DNA of 64,000 nucleotides. Origin: Pseudomonadota bacterium. Lineage in GTDB: Bacteria > Pseudomonadota > Gammaproteobacteria > Steroidobacterales > Steroidobacteraceae. The translations under genes and the position numbers were made by a program. The notes under the pieces were generated by a model that saw only the letters and a program-made list of their open reading frames with translations, had not been told where the DNA came from and did no database searches. Below, in pieces: positions 8,306 to 17,975 of the stretch (within the stretch, counting starts at the first letter, position 1; each line of letters starts with the position of its first letter). The stretch is taken from NCBI GenBank assembly GCA_018240525.1, contig JAFEFN010000003.1, positions 62,001 through 126,000 on the forward strand, given 5' to 3'.

Positions 8306-10413
8306 GACTTCGCTCCTGCCGATCCGCTCAGAGTCCCGCCCTGCTCTGCCAGGCGCACCAGCAGCGGCGCCGGCACCCAGGCCGAGGGCTCGCGCGCCGG
8401 GGTGGCGGCCAGGCGCCTGAGCGCGCGCACCACCTCGGGCAGCCCCACCTGGTCGGCATAGAACATCGGACCGCCGCGGAAGGCGGGGAAGCCGTAACCG
8501 TTCAGGTACACGATGTCGATGTCGGAGCTGCGCTGCGCGATGCCGTCCTCCAGGATGTGCGCGCCCTCGTTGACCAGCGCGTAGACACAGCGCTCGATGA
8601 TCTCGCTGTCGCTGACCTTGCGGGGAGTGAAGCCATGGTCGGCACGGAACTTGTCGATGATCGCCCCCACGGCCGGGTCGGCGATCGCCGCGCGTGCCCC
8701 GGGCTCGTAGCGGTAGTAGCCCGCGCCGTTCTTCTGGCCGTGGCGGCCCTGTTCGCACAGCACGTCCGCGATGTTGGCGAAGTCCTGGTCCGGGAACTCC
8801 CGGGCGCGTCGCTTGCGCACGTCCATCGCCACGTCGAGGCCTGCCAGGTCGGCCATGCGGAACGGGCCCATGACGAACCCGAACTTCTCCAGCACCCTGT
8901 CGACCTGCTCGGGCGAGGCTCCGTACAGGACCAGGTCGTGCGCCGCATCGCCGTAGCGGGCGACCATGCGGTTGCCGATGAAGCCGTCGCAGACCCCTGC
9001 GACGACCGCGATCTTGCCGATCCGCTTCGCCAGCGCCATGGCGCTCGCCAGCACGTCGGCAGCGGTCGCCGCACCGCGCACGACCTCGAGCAGGCGCATG
9101 ATGTTGGCCGGGCTGAAGAAATGCAGCCCAATCACGTCCTGCGGCCGTCCGGTGAAGCGCGCGATCGCGTTCAGGTCGAGCGCCGAGGTGTTGGAGGCGA
9201 GGATCGCGCCGGCACGTGCGACCGTGTCCAGCTTGCGGAATACCTGCTCCTTGACCTGCATGGTCTCGAAAACCGCCTCGATCACCAGGTCGACCTCGGC
9301 GAGCGGCTGGTAGTCGAGCGTCGGGCTGATGAGCGCCAGGCGCTTGTTGAGCGCCTCCTCGGTCAGCTTGCCCTTCTTCAGCTGCCCCTGATAGTTGCCG
9401 CGGATGGTCGCAAGGCCGCGGTCGAGCGCCGCCTGGCTACTCTCCAAGAGCACCACCGGAATGCCGGCGTTGATCAGTGCCATGGTGATGCCGCCGCCCA
9501 TGGTGCCGGCGCCGATCACGCCCACCGTGTTGACCGGGCGCACCGCGGTGTCGTCGGCGACGCCGTCGATGTGGCCGGCGGCCCGCTCGGCCTGGAAGAT
9601 GTGGCGCAGCGCCGCCGACTCCGGCGTCGCCATGAGGGAAACGAACAGTTCGCGCTCGCGCTTGAGGCCGGCGTCGAACGGCCCCCGGGCGGCGGCCGCG
9701 ACCGCCTCTACGCAGGCGAGTGGCGCGGGGTACGGGCCGGCGGCGGCCTTGACGGTATTGCGCGCGAACTGCAGGTACGCCTCGGCGTTGGGCATATCGA
9801 TGGCAAGATCGCGCACCTTCTTCGGGCCGCGCTTCTGCGCGATGAGTGACTTCGCGAATTCGAGCGATGCGCCCGGCAGGTCGGCCGCCGCGACCAGATC
9901 GAACAGTGCGGTGCCCTTGAGCGCCTCCGCACTCACCGGGTTGCCCGAGACGATCATGTTGAGCGCGGTCTCCACGCCGACCAGGCGCGGCAGGCGCTGC
10001 GTGCCGCCAGCCCCGGGCAGCAGGCCGAGCTTCACCTCCGGAAGGGCCAGGCGCGCGCTGCCCAGCGCAACGCGGTAGTGACACGCCAGCGCCAGCTCGA
10101 AGCCGCCCCCCATGCAGATGCCGTCGATGGCAGCGACGACGGGCTTGCTGCACTCCTCGACGGCGCGCAGCAGCGCCGGCAGGTTCGGCTGCATCATGGT
10201 CTTCGGCGTGCCGAACTCGCGGATGTCGGCGCCGCCGGAGAAGCCCTTGCCGGAACCGATGATGACGATCGCCCCGACGGCCGGGTCGGCCTCGGCAAGG
10301 CTGAGGCCGGCCAGGAGTTCGCGGCGCAGGTCGAGGCCGAAGCTGTTGACCGGGGGGTTGTTCAGGCGCAGGACGACGACCCCGTCCCTGGTTTCGGACT
10401 CAACGTGACGCAT
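8302..10413 (-). CDS. bifunctional enoyl-CoA hydratase / 3-hydroxyacyl-CoA dehydrogenase
   Basis: A 703-residue fusion of FadB/PimF type. Residues about 1-190 are the crotonase domain (SGGADIREF oxyanion loop, [20 protein letters not shown] with the catalytic Glu). From about 295 follows the NAD-binding domain ([12 protein letters not shown]) and the catalytic His of [16 protein letters not shown], then two C-terminal helical domains ([27 protein letters not shown]). It hydrates the enoyl-CoA and oxidises the 3-hydroxyacyl-CoA. It is first in the operon and divergent from the aldolase gene. Confidence 0.93.
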   Translation of the reverse strand: MRHVESETRDGVVVLRLNNPPVNSFGLDLRRELLAGLSLAEADPAVGAIVIIGSGKGFSGGADIREFGTPKTMMQPNLPALLRAVEECSKPVVAAIDGICMGGGFELALACHYRVALGSARLALPEVKLGLLPGAGGTQRLPRLVGVETALNMIVSGNPVSAEALKGTALFDLVAAADLPGASLEFAKSLIAQKRGPKKVRDLAIDMPNAEAYLQFARNTVKAAAGPYPAPLACVEAVAAAARGPFDAGLKRERELFVSLMATPESAALRHIFQAERAAGHIDGVADDTAVRPVNTVGVIGAGTMGGGITMALINAGIPVVLLESSQAALDRGLATIRGNYQGQLKKGKLTEEALNKRLALISPTLDYQPLAEVDLVIEAVFETMQVKEQVFRKLDTVARAGAILASNTSALDLNAIARFTGRPQDVIGLHFFSPANIMRLLEVVRGAATAADVLASAMALAKRIGKIAVVAGVCDGFIGNRMVARYGDAAHDLVLYGASPEQVDRVLEKFGFVMGPFRMADLAGLDVAMDVRKRRAREFPDQDFANIADVLCEQGRHGQKNGAGYYRYEPGARAAIADPAVGAIIDKFRADHGFTPRKVSDSEIIERCVYALVNEGAHILEDGIAQRSSDIDIVYLNGYGFPAFRGGPMFYADQVGLPEVVRALRRLAATPAREPSAWVPAPLLVRLAEQGGTLSGSAGAKS

Positions 10414-10444
10414 ACGACGCTCTGTACCCTTGGGTGGCCGGGAA

Positions 10445-10475
10445 TCCCGCCAGTCGCGCGCCGAGCGGGGCGGGA
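10445..10475. promoter_or_regulatory. inverted repeat in divergent promoter region
   Basis: TCCCGCC at 10445-10451 and GGCGGGA at 10469-10475 form a 7-bp inverted repeat with a 17-base spacer. It lies in the 222-bp gap between the beta-oxidation operon and the aldolase gene. It could be an operator or a 5' leader hairpin; GC-rich background makes chance possible. Confidence 0.25.
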
Positions 10476-10635
10476 AATTCTACACGGATGGCTGTCGCCG
10501 GGATTGCCGTCCGCGCCGCCGGAGGATCGACGCCCTCGCCCACTTTCGCCTAAGCTGCCCACGCGGGTCGACCGTGGCGGCACTGCACGGCCAGCCCTGC
10601 TTCGAACGCGGTCCATTTCTGCCAGGAAGGGGTCC

Positions 10636-11409
10636 ATGCCCGCCAAACACTCGGATGTCGGCTCGGTGCGTGCCCAGGTGAGCACCGAGGAGTGGCAGCT
10701 GCGCGTCAACCTCGCCGCGGCCTACCGCCTGGTGGCCCTCTTCGGCTGGGACGACCTGGTTTTCACGCATATCTCCGCGCGGCTGCCCGGACCGCAGCAC
10801 CACTTCCTGATCAATCCCTACGGAATGCTGTTCGAGGAGATCACCGCCTCCTCCCTCGTGAAGATCGACCTCGAAGGCCGCAAGGTCATGGACTCCCCCT
10901 ACGAGATCAACCCGGCCGGCTTCACGATCCACAGCTGCATCCACGCCGCCCGCGGCGACGTCGGCTGCGTGATGCACGTGCACTCGCTCAATGGCATCGC
11001 CGTCTCGGCGCAGCGCCAGGGACTGCTGCCGATCTCGCAGCAGTCCCTGTTCGTGCTCTCCTCGCTCGCCTACCACGACTATGAAGGCGTCGCGCTGAAC
11101 GCCGAGGAACAGCCGCGCCTGGTGCGCGACCTGGGCGACCGGATGTACCTCATGCTGCGCAACCATGGCCTGCTGACGGCCGCCGGCTCCATGGCGGACG
11201 CCTTCCTCGCCATGTACGTGTTCGAGGCGGCCTGCACGATCCAGGTGCGCGCGCAGAGTGGCGGCAGCGAATTGGTGCCGATTCCCGATCCGATACTGGC
11301 CGGAATCAAGGCCGCGGCCGCCCAGGTGACGCGCGGGCTGGGCGGTGCCCTCGCCTGGCCGGGCCTGCTGCGTCGCCTCGACCGGGCGAACCCCGGCTAC
11401 GCCGGCTAG
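10636..11409 (+). CDS. class II aldolase/adducin family protein
   Basis: A 257-residue protein with the class II aldolase/adducin fold. The metal site is seen as HVHS (about residues 115-118) and a later LRNHGLL (about 176-182); HISARLPGP and LINPYGMLFEEI are family features. Enzymes of this family perform retro-aldol cleavage or decarboxylation of phosphorylated or hydroxylated substrates, but many members are uncharacterised. The ATG at 10636 is preceded by AGGAAGGGG; longer in-frame extension upstream is not family-like. It converges on the GlpT-like transporter. Confidence 0.8.
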   Translation: MPAKHSDVGSVRAQVSTEEWQLRVNLAAAYRLVALFGWDDLVFTHISARLPGPQHHFLINPYGMLFEEITASSLVKIDLEGRKVMDSPYEINPAGFTIHSCIHAARGDVGCVMHVHSLNGIAVSAQRQGLLPISQQSLFVLSSLAYHDYEGVALNAEEQPRLVRDLGDRMYLMLRNHGLLTAAGSMADAFLAMYVFEAACTIQVRAQSGGSELVPIPDPILAGIKAAAAQVTRGLGGALAWPGLLRRLDRANPGYAG

Positions 11410-11419
11410 CGCCGGGCGG

Positions 11420-12766
11420 TCATGGCCTGCGCGTGAGGCTCTCGGCGCGATGGCCGAGCGTGAACGCGCTGAACAGGATGGTCAGGAGGCAGCAGGCGAT
11501 CATGCTGATGAACACCGCCCGCCAGCCGAAGTGATCGGCGATCCAGCCCACCCCGGTGCCCGCAATCGCCGACCCAAACACGTAGCCGAAGAAGCCGGTG
11601 AACCCGGCCGCGGTGCCCGCGGCCCGCTTGGGGACCAGGTCGAGCGAGTGCAGGCCGATCATCATGATCGGCCCGTACACCGAGAAGCCGATCGCCATCA
11701 GCGCCACGTAGTCGATCCACAGCGGCCCGTGCAGGTTCAGCCAGTAGACCACCACGGCGGCGAGGGTGAGCCCCATGAAGAGCATGGTCGCCGGGGCGCG
11801 CCGGCCCTTGAAGACCTTGTCCGAGACCCAGCCGCAGGCGATGGTTCCGGGGATGGCCGCAAACTCGTACAGCGCCCAGGCGAAGCTCGACTGCTGGAAC
11901 GAGAAGCCCTTGGCGGTCTGCAGGTATTCCGGGATCCAGTTGACCACCCCATAGCGCACGAAGTAGCAGAAGGCGTTGGCGATGGCGATCGCCCACAGGT
12001 AACGGTTGGAGAGCACGTAGCCGAGGAGGATCTCGCGGAAGGTGGCGATGCGCTCCTGCGACTCGGAGTAGCCGGGAGGATAGTCGTTCTTGTAGACCTC
12101 GATCGGCGGCAGTCCACGCGATTGCGGCGAGTCCTGCAGCAGGAAGTGCACCCCGACGGCGACGCAGGCGGCGACCAGTGCATTGAAGTAGAACTTCGCC
12201 TGCCACACGCCGAAGAGCGATACGCCCCAGACCGCGAAGGCCGCCACCAGCACGCCACCCACGTTGTGCGCCGTGTTCCACACCGAGACCCGCAGGCCGC
12301 GCTCGCGCGTGCTGAACCAGTAGACCATGGACTTGCCGCACGGCGGCCAGCCCATCCCCTGCACCCAGCCATTCACCGTCATGATGACGACGATCGAGGC
12401 GAGCGAGGCGTAGGCGACGGGGAAAAGGCCGAAGGCGGCCATGATGGCGCTCGACAGCAGCAGTCCGAGGGGCAGGAAGTACTTCGGATTGCTGCGGTCG
12501 GAAACCGAGCCCATGAGGAACTTCGACAGGCCGTAGGCGATGGACAGGGCCGTCAGGGCGCTGCCGAGCGCGGCCTTGGTGTACTCGGGGTGGGCGCGCT
12601 CGAGGTCCGGAATGGCGAGCGCCAGGTTATTGCGTACCAGGTAGTAGCCGGCGTAGCCAACGAAGATGCCGACGTAGACTTCCCAGCGCAGCCGCTGGTA
12701 GGTGCGATCGACCTTGTCGGAGGGCAGCGGCGCGGCATGGGCCGCTGGCTTCAGGAAAGCGAACAT
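11420..12766 (-). CDS. MFS transporter, organophosphate:phosphate antiporter (GlpT/UhpT-like)
   Basis: A 448-residue twelve-helix inner-membrane transporter. YYLVRNNLALAIPDL in helix 1 and the GWVQGMGWPPCGKSMVYWF/ERG segment with NTAHNVGG are signatures of the organophosphate:Pi antiporter family, covering glycerol-3-phosphate, hexose-phosphate and phosphoglycerate transport. It probably exchanges a phosphorylated metabolite for phosphate. The exact substrate is unknown. It ends 10 bases from the convergent aldolase gene, possibly a functional link, though they are transcribed separately. Confidence 0.88.
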   Translation of the reverse strand: MFAFLKPAAHAAPLPSDKVDRTYQRLRWEVYVGIFVGYAGYYLVRNNLALAIPDLERAHPEYTKAALGSALTALSIAYGLSKFLMGSVSDRSNPKYFLPLGLLLSSAIMAAFGLFPVAYASLASIVVIMTVNGWVQGMGWPPCGKSMVYWFSTRERGLRVSVWNTAHNVGGVLVAAFAVWGVSLFGVWQAKFYFNALVAACVAVGVHFLLQDSPQSRGLPPIEVYKNDYPPGYSESQERIATFREILLGYVLSNRYLWAIAIANAFCYFVRYGVVNWIPEYLQTAKGFSFQQSSFAWALYEFAAIPGTIACGWVSDKVFKGRRAPATMLFMGLTLAAVVVYWLNLHGPLWIDYVALMAIGFSVYGPIMMIGLHSLDLVPKRAAGTAAGFTGFFGYVFGSAIAGTGVGWIADHFGWRAVFISMIACCLLTILFSAFTLGHRAESLTRRP

Positions 12767-12908
12767 GAATGGCTATTGTGCATCGGAATCCCCGCCGCGC
12801 CTGCCTGCAATGTTAGACCCACGGGTTGCGGGTGTCCCGGGTATCGCCGGCGCTGCGGGTTCGCGCCTGTCGTGCGTGCAGGCTAAGATCCGGTCGACAG
12901 GGATCCTC

Positions 12909-13472
12909 ATGTACCAGCCGCAGACGCCTTTGATCGCCACCAGCCCGCGCTTCCGCAACCGGCGGCTCGCGGAGATTGAGCTCGGGCAGCTGGTGCTGCT
13001 GGCCGAGGGCAACGATGCCACCGGCGGCGCCAGCCTGGGCATTCGCGGGGACGCCCTGTCGCGGCGCGGTGAGATCATCGAAGGGGTGTTTCGCCTGAGC
13101 AGCACGAGCGTGGTGTTCGAGCGCCACGCGCTGGACGAGGGCCTCGCGGCCCTGGAGATCGAGTACGAGCTGCAGGTGGACCTGACCGGGCCCATGAGCC
13201 AGGCGCGCCGGCCCGGCGACCTGCTGGTGCGACTGCCGGGGGCGCACACCTCGCTCGTGGTCACGGGCCCATGGGATGGCCTCGGGCTGCTGGACCTCGG
13301 CTCCGCGGTGGCGCGGGCGTATGGCGAGGAGCCGCCGCATACGCGCTCGATCGCCCTGTCGTGGCGGCTGGTCGACCGCCAGGACCGCAGCCATGTCCTG
13401 TTCCGTCGCGCGCCGCCGGAGCGCGCGCCCGAGCCGCCGCTCAAGCGGCCGCTGGACGAGGACAGCGATTAG
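12909..13472 (+). CDS. hypothetical protein
   Basis: A 187-residue soluble protein I do not recognise. It has a well-mixed composition (FRNRRLAEIELGQLVLLAEG; FRLSSTSVVFERHAL; LVVTGPWDGLGLLDLG), an apparent beta-rich core, and a charged, Pro-rich C-terminus (ERAPEPPLKRPLDEDSD). There is no signal peptide, membrane segment or obvious catalytic motif. The ATG at 12909 has AGGGAT upstream. The opposite-strand reading frame is Arg/Ser-rich and less protein-like, so this strand is preferred. It converges on the NTF2-like gene. Confidence 0.6.
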   Translation: MYQPQTPLIATSPRFRNRRLAEIELGQLVLLAEGNDATGGASLGIRGDALSRRGEIIEGVFRLSSTSVVFERHALDEGLAALEIEYELQVDLTGPMSQARRPGDLLVRLPGAHTSLVVTGPWDGLGLLDLGSAVARAYGEEPPHTRSIALSWRLVDRQDRSHVLFRRAPPERAPEPPLKRPLDEDSD

Positions 13473-13487
13473 GGCTGCGCGCGCAGC

Positions 13488-13865
13488 TCAGGGGTACTTG
13501 TTCTCCACCACGGTGCGCACGGGCTGCGTGTCGTACACGAGCACGATCGACTGGATGTGGCCGGTGGCCGGGTCGAAGTTGAAGACGTCGGCGCAGTCGA
13601 ACGCGACCCGCGTGCCGTCCTTCAGGCGCCAGTCGTACAGGTAGTAGGCCACGGCGCGCAGGTGACCCTCCGCGCTCACCAGTACGTCGTGCACGGTGAG
13701 TCGGGTCTCCTTGGACGCCTCGGCCACCTTCTTCACGTACTGTCGCACCGGCAGCCGCCCGAGGAATGGCGACTCGACCCAGCCATCCGTGATGAACAGG
13801 GCCGCAGCGCGCTCCGCGTCACCGGACTCGAGCGCCTTGAGGTAGCTGTGAACGACTCGCTGCAT
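13488..13865 (-). CDS. NTF2-like (SnoaL-type) protein
   Basis: A 125-residue cone-fold protein: N-terminal helix MQRVVHSYLKALESGDAERAAALFITDGWVES, PFLGRLPVRQYVKKV, then the curved sheet (VAYYLYDWRLKDGTRVAFDCADVFNFD). NTF2/SnoaL folds include ketosteroid isomerases, hydratases, cyclases and pure binding proteins. No pair of catalytic Asp/Tyr residues can be assigned with certainty. It is transcribed away from the membrane-protein gene behind it. Confidence 0.7.
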   Translation of the reverse strand: MQRVVHSYLKALESGDAERAAALFITDGWVESPFLGRLPVRQYVKKVAEASKETRLTVHDVLVSAEGHLRAVAYYLYDWRLKDGTRVAFDCADVFNFDPATGHIQSIVLVYDTQPVRTVVENKYP

Positions 13866-13942
13866 GACCGCCTCCGGATGGCCTGGGCGCGACCGGCCGG
13901 CCGCTCCCCCTGGCTACACCCTGAAACGATCGCGCAGCGCGG

Positions 13943-14323
13943 TCAAGTCCCCTTTGGCGGGCGCAGGAAGAGCCACAGGGCGAGCCCGGTCAGCGTCAGT
14001 TCCAGCGCCAGTCCCTGGCGCGTGTAGGTCGAGAACTCCCCCGCCGCCAGCGCACTGCCCAGCCGCGCCAACCCGAGCCCGGCGCAGGCCAGGCCCATGC
14101 CCAGAAGTCCGCCGCGCCGCAAGCCGACACTGAACGCGCACACCAGTGCGAAGGCCCCGACCGCCATCTCCAGGCCACCGTACATCGCGCGCAGCTCGAT
14201 GACCCCGGTCGGGGTGCTCGCCGCCACCCCGGCGGTCGCCGCGAGCGTCTGCGGGACCGCGAGCAGGTAGAGGCCGTAGGCCAGCCACATGAGGCCGGCG
14301 ATGACCAGATAGGCGCGCGCCAC
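13943..14323 (-). CDS. DUF4345-like membrane protein
   Basis: A 126-residue inner-membrane protein with four predicted helices (about 4-24, 46-66, 70-90, 102-120). The conserved pattern ELRAMYGGLEMAVGAF after helix 1 matches the DUF4345 family of small four-helix proteins of unknown function. Translation starts at GTG (14323). It lies between the NTF2-like protein and the beta-propeller lipoprotein genes on the same strand. Confidence 0.65.
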   Translation of the reverse strand: MARAYLVIAGLMWLAYGLYLLAVPQTLAATAGVAASTPTGVIELRAMYGGLEMAVGAFALVCAFSVGLRRGGLLGMGLACAGLGLARLGSALAAGEFSTYTRQGLALELTLTGLALWLFLRPPKGT

Positions 14324-14383
14324 GTCACTCTCCCGAAAGGCAGGTCCTCCTGCCGCGTTATCGAAGCCCGACCGGGCCTCTTT

Positions 14384-16096
14384 CTAGTTCAGCAGGCCAA
14401 ACACCGCCACCCCGTCGGTCGTGCCCACGAATACCTTGCCGTCGGCGACCACCGGGGTGATGAACTTGTTGCCGGCCCCGAACTGGTCGCGGCCGTTGGC
14501 CGCCTGCGAGCTGTTGTAGAGCTCATGGGTGAGATCGGCGGCATCGTGCGCGTGCAGCACCCCCGGGTTGGTGTTCTCGTGCGTCCAGACGATGGCGTCA
14601 CTGGTCCCGTTGGCGGAGACCGACGGCGCGGTTCCCGGGTACTGGTAGGTGTGCGAGCTCTCCGAGGTCGGCGTCGCCGGGAACAATCCCTGCGACATCC
14701 GGAACGAGCGCAGCGTGCCGTTGGTCGGCCCGTAGTACACGCTGCCGTTGAAGTACGCCGGCGTCGACCAGATGCCACCGCCAAGGGCGCCGGCGAGCGA
14801 CTGGTAGTTGTTGTTACCGCCGGAGCTGAACTTGCCCATCGAGTTGCGCTCGACCACGTACATCGTGCCGTCCTTGCCGCCGGCGACGGCCAGGTGGCGC
14901 ACCGTGCCACCGGCATCAGTGGCATCCGGCAGCAGCACGACACCGCCCGAGCCCAGGTCCTCGTCCTTGGCGACCTCGGCGGTCACGTTGTACATCGTGA
15001 AATAGTCGGTCACCGTCAGTGAACCACTGACAGGCGTAAGCCTCAGGAAGCTGTTGCCGTAGTCCTGCTGGTTGGGGAACCCGTTCGCATCCAGCGCGGT
15101 CTCGAAGGCACCGTTGGCGGTTGCCAGAAAAATGCTGCCGTCCGTGTCGGCCGCCGGCCCGCCGCCGGCCATCCAGATGGCAGGCCCCGACCCGCTGCTG
15201 TTCGGGGCGACGTTCAGCACGCTGGTGCGCGCCAGGGTCTGCTGGCTGAAGCCGATGATCCAGCCGGTATAGGGCGGCACGTCGCAGTGCGAGGTCCAGG
15301 TCGTGTAGATGACGCCCTGCGACAGCAACAGCGCGGCGCGGTCTTCGTACTGGCCCGGGTCGAAGGTCGTCGTGCCGCCGAGGTTGGGATAGCTTGCCGT
15401 GATATCCGTGGCCGGCAGTACGGCCGCGCCCGTGGTCACGTCGAGCGCGTGGATGCGCTGGTGATACGTGTTATCGGCCGTCGACTTGGACATGGCCACG
15501 AGGTAGATCGTGCCGTTGGCTCCGGCACTGCGGTCGATGACCGGGGTGGAGGTGATGCCTATCTGGGGGTAGACCTGATCGCATCCATAGGGCGGCTGAT
15601 CGTCGGTGGTCTCATTGGCCGGCAGAACCGAGCTCTGCCACAGCACGCCGCCGGTGTCCACGTCGAAGGCATACACCATGTCGCTTTCGGTGACGACGAA
15701 CAGCACGTTGTGCTTGGCGCCCTGCACCGTGAGGCCGGAAAGATACAGCGGCTGCGCGTCGACCCTGCCGTTGGTGCTCAGGAAGCGCAGCTTGCCGAAG
15801 GTCGCCTGGTTGACGTTGGCAACCGTGAGCAGGGTTTCGGTGGTGTTCGCACCGGTGCGGGCCACGTTGTACTTGTAGGTCGTGATATCCGTCGGGCTGC
15901 CGGGCGTTCCGCCGGTCCCCCCGCCGCCGGTGCCACCCCCGGTACCGCCGCCGGTGCCACCCCCGGTGCCGCCCCCGGTGCCGCCGCCCGAGCCGCTACT
16001 GCTGCTGCCGCCGCCACAGGCAACGAAGCCGGCTGTACAGGCCAGCGCCAGCAGTCCCAGAACAAGGGCCCGCAACCGTGTGGATCGAGGTTCCAT
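14384..16096 (-). CDS. beta-propeller (PQQ-like repeat) lipoprotein, paralog 1
   Basis: A 570-residue secreted protein. A signal peptide ends at a lipobox-like GFVAC (Cys about residue 30), followed by a Ser/Gly-rich tether built of GGGT units (about 32-65). The rest has repeated blades such as VVTESDMVYAFDVDTGGVLWQ and IHALDVTTGA, typical of PQQ-like/BamB beta-propellers. The PQQ dehydrogenase Trp-docking motif was not seen, so a binding or scaffold role is more likely than catalysis. It shares order, blades and the C-terminal VFGLLN with its upstream neighbour. The ATG at 16096 was chosen because the signal peptide starts there. Confidence 0.8.
   Translation of the reverse strand: MEPRSTRLRALVLGLLALACTAGFVACGGGSSSSGSGGGTGGGTGGGTGGGTGGGTGGGGTGGTPGSPTDITTYKYNVARTGANTTETLLTVANVNQATFGKLRFLSTNGRVDAQPLYLSGLTVQGAKHNVLFVVTESDMVYAFDVDTGGVLWQSSVLPANETTDDQPPYGCDQVYPQIGITSTPVIDRSAGANGTIYLVAMSKSTADNTYHQRIHALDVTTGAAVLPATDITASYPNLGGTTTFDPGQYEDRAALLLSQGVIYTTWTSHCDVPPYTGWIIGFSQQTLARTSVLNVAPNSSGSGPAIWMAGGGPAADTDGSIFLATANGAFETALDANGFPNQQDYGNSFLRLTPVSGSLTVTDYFTMYNVTAEVAKDEDLGSGGVVLLPDATDAGGTVRHLAVAGGKDGTMYVVERNSMGKFSSGGNNNYQSLAGALGGGIWSTPAYFNGSVYYGPTNGTLRSFRMSQGLFPATPTSESSHTYQYPGTAPSVSANGTSDAIVWTHENTNPGVLHAHDAADLTHELYNSSQAANGRDQFGAGNKFITPVVADGKVFVGTTDGVAVFGLLN
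15911..15990. repeat. 12-bp tandem repeats encoding a Gly/Thr linker
   Basis: Imperfect 12-base units of the type CCGGTGCCACCC are repeated in tandem and encode (GGGT)n on the minus strand, the tether between the lipid anchor and the propeller. Such low-complexity repeats are prone to length change by slippage. Confidence 0.75.
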
Positions 16097-16247
16097 CAGC
16101 CGTAAATTCGCACGGCGGCGCGGGCGGGGGCAACCGTCCGCCGCGGGCGACATCGACCAAACTGAACGGCCGCTGAACCGTGGGCCGGGTGCGACATAAG
16201 TCGCTACCGCCCGAGGAGCGACTCGGCGGCCGCCAAACCGGCGCGCT

Positions 16248-17975
16248 TCAGTTCAGCAGGCCGAACACGGCAATGCTGTTGTTCGTGCCGACGAACACCT
16301 TGCCGTTGGCCACCACCGGGACGATGAACTTGTTGCCCGCGCCGAACTGATCACGGTTGCTGGCGGCATCGGAGCTGCTGTAGAGCTGCGCGAGCGTCGC
16401 GGCATCGAGCGCGTACAAAACCGCGGGGTTGGCGTTGTAGAGTGCCCAGACGATCCCGTTGGACGTGCCGTTGGCCGAGACCGACGGGGAAGCCCCCGGA
16501 TAGGGGAATTGCACCGTGCCGGTGGCGACCGGCGTCGTCGACAGCAGCGCCTGGTTGATCGAGAAGGACATCAGCGCGCGGTTGACGGCATTGAAATAGA
16601 CGTGGCCGTTGAAGTAAGCGGGGGTCGACCAGATGCCACCGGTGCCGTTCAGCGGATCCTCGCCCCGGTTACCGAAGACGTTCGCGATCGTCTGCCAGTT
16701 GTTGTTGGTCGATGTGCTGAAGTGGCCCATGGAATCGCGGTCGACGACCCACAGGTTGCCGTCCTTGCCGGCTCCGACCATGAGGTGGCGCGTCGTCCCG
16801 GTGGAGTCCACCTGGTCCGGCAGCAGGAGTCCGCCGCCGCCACCGAGGTCGAGGTCGTGCTGGCTGAAGAAAGCCGTGTTGTAGGGAGCGAAATAGTCGG
16901 CCACGGTCAGGCCACCGCCACTCGTCGAGATCTTCATGAAAGAGTTGCCGAAGTCGCCCATGTTCGGGAACCCGTTGGCATCGAGCGTGGCTTCGAACCC
17001 GCCGTTCGCGGTGATCAGGTAGACGTTGTTGGACGAGTCTGCCAGCGGTCCGCTGCCGGCCATCCAGATGGCGGGACCGACGCCGCCGCTGTTGATGCCG
17101 ACGTTCAGGACCGCGGTCTGCTGCAGCGTGCTGGCGCTGTAGGCGATGATCCAGCCCGCGTAATAGTAGTGGTCACAGTTCGAAGTCCAGGTCGTATAGA
17201 TCGTGCCGTTGCTGAGCAGCAGCGCGGCGTGTTCGTTGCCCTGCGACGAATTGAACTGCACCACCCCGCTTTGGCTTTGGTAGGAGGCCGTCACGAGCGT
17301 CGGCCCGCCCAGCAGCTCGCCACCGGTCGCAAGATCGAGAGCGTGCAGGCGATGGTGGTAGGTCGTCGCGTTCGACTGCGTCATGGCGACGACGTAAATC
17401 GTGCCGTGCGCCCCGGCGGCGCGATCGATGACCGGCGTCGAGGTGATCCCGATCGTCGGAGTGACGTTGTCGCAGTTGACGTTGTCGCTGACCGTCTCGC
17501 CCGTCGGGACCAGCGACACCTTCCACAGCTGCTCGCCCGTGTCGGCATCGAAGGCGTACACCGAATCATTCTCGGTTGCGACGAACAGGACGTTGCGGGA
17601 CTTGCCGCCGACCGTGAGGGCGTTTAGGTAGAGCGGCTGCGCATCGACCTTGCCGTCCACGCTGAGCTGGCGCAGCAGCCCGAAGGTCGCTGAGTTGACG
17701 TTCGCCGTCGTCAGCGTGGTCTCGTGGAGGTTCGCGCCGGAGCGGGAGTTGTCGTACTTGTAGGTCGTGACGTCGGTGACATTGGAAGTCCCACCCGTCC
17801 CGCCGCCACCGCCGGCCCCCCCACCGGTTCCACCGCCGCCCGTGCCGCTTCCGCCCGACCCTTGGACCGGAGCGCTAGAGCCGCCGCCGCCGCAGGCGAC
17901 GAAGCCGCTCGCGGAGGCCAGCGCCAGGAGCGCGCCGAGGAGTACGCGTAGCCCTCGTGCAGTTCTGCTTTGCAT
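16248..17975 (-). CDS. beta-propeller (PQQ-like repeat) lipoprotein, paralog 2
   Basis: A 575-residue homologue of the next gene downstream, with the same plan: signal peptide (ALLALASASGFVAC), Gly-rich tether, TDVTTYKYDNSRSGAN, blades such as VATENDSVYAFDADTGEQLWK and RLHALDLATGGEL, IWMAGSGPLAD, and a terminal VFGLLN. Cell-surface attachment is inferred from the lipobox-like Cys. Start is ATG at 17975, at the signal peptide. The region just upstream also resembles the paralog's upstream region, so the duplication seems to include the 5' flank. Confidence 0.8.
   Translation of the reverse strand: MQSRTARGLRVLLGALLALASASGFVACGGGGSSAPVQGSGGSGTGGGGTGGGAGGGGGTGGTSNVTDVTTYKYDNSRSGANLHETTLTTANVNSATFGLLRQLSVDGKVDAQPLYLNALTVGGKSRNVLFVATENDSVYAFDADTGEQLWKVSLVPTGETVSDNVNCDNVTPTIGITSTPVIDRAAGAHGTIYVVAMTQSNATTYHHRLHALDLATGGELLGGPTLVTASYQSQSGVVQFNSSQGNEHAALLLSNGTIYTTWTSNCDHYYYAGWIIAYSASTLQQTAVLNVGINSGGVGPAIWMAGSGPLADSSNNVYLITANGGFEATLDANGFPNMGDFGNSFMKISTSGGGLTVADYFAPYNTAFFSQHDLDLGGGGGLLLPDQVDSTGTTRHLMVGAGKDGNLWVVDRDSMGHFSTSTNNNWQTIANVFGNRGEDPLNGTGGIWSTPAYFNGHVYFNAVNRALMSFSINQALLSTTPVATGTVQFPYPGASPSVSANGTSNGIVWALYNANPAVLYALDAATLAQLYSSSDAASNRDQFGAGNKFIVPVVANGKVFVGTNNSIAVFGLLN

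Noticed and set aside
13271..13644. Short plus-strand frames overlapping the end of the hypothetical protein and the NTF2-like gene
   Set aside because: Their composition is Arg/Ala/Ser-rich shadow type, and both overlapped genes are better supported.
15911..15990. Regular repeats that could be read as a CRISPR array
   Set aside because: Units are 12 bases, without spacers, and encode a Gly/Thr linker inside a lipoprotein gene.
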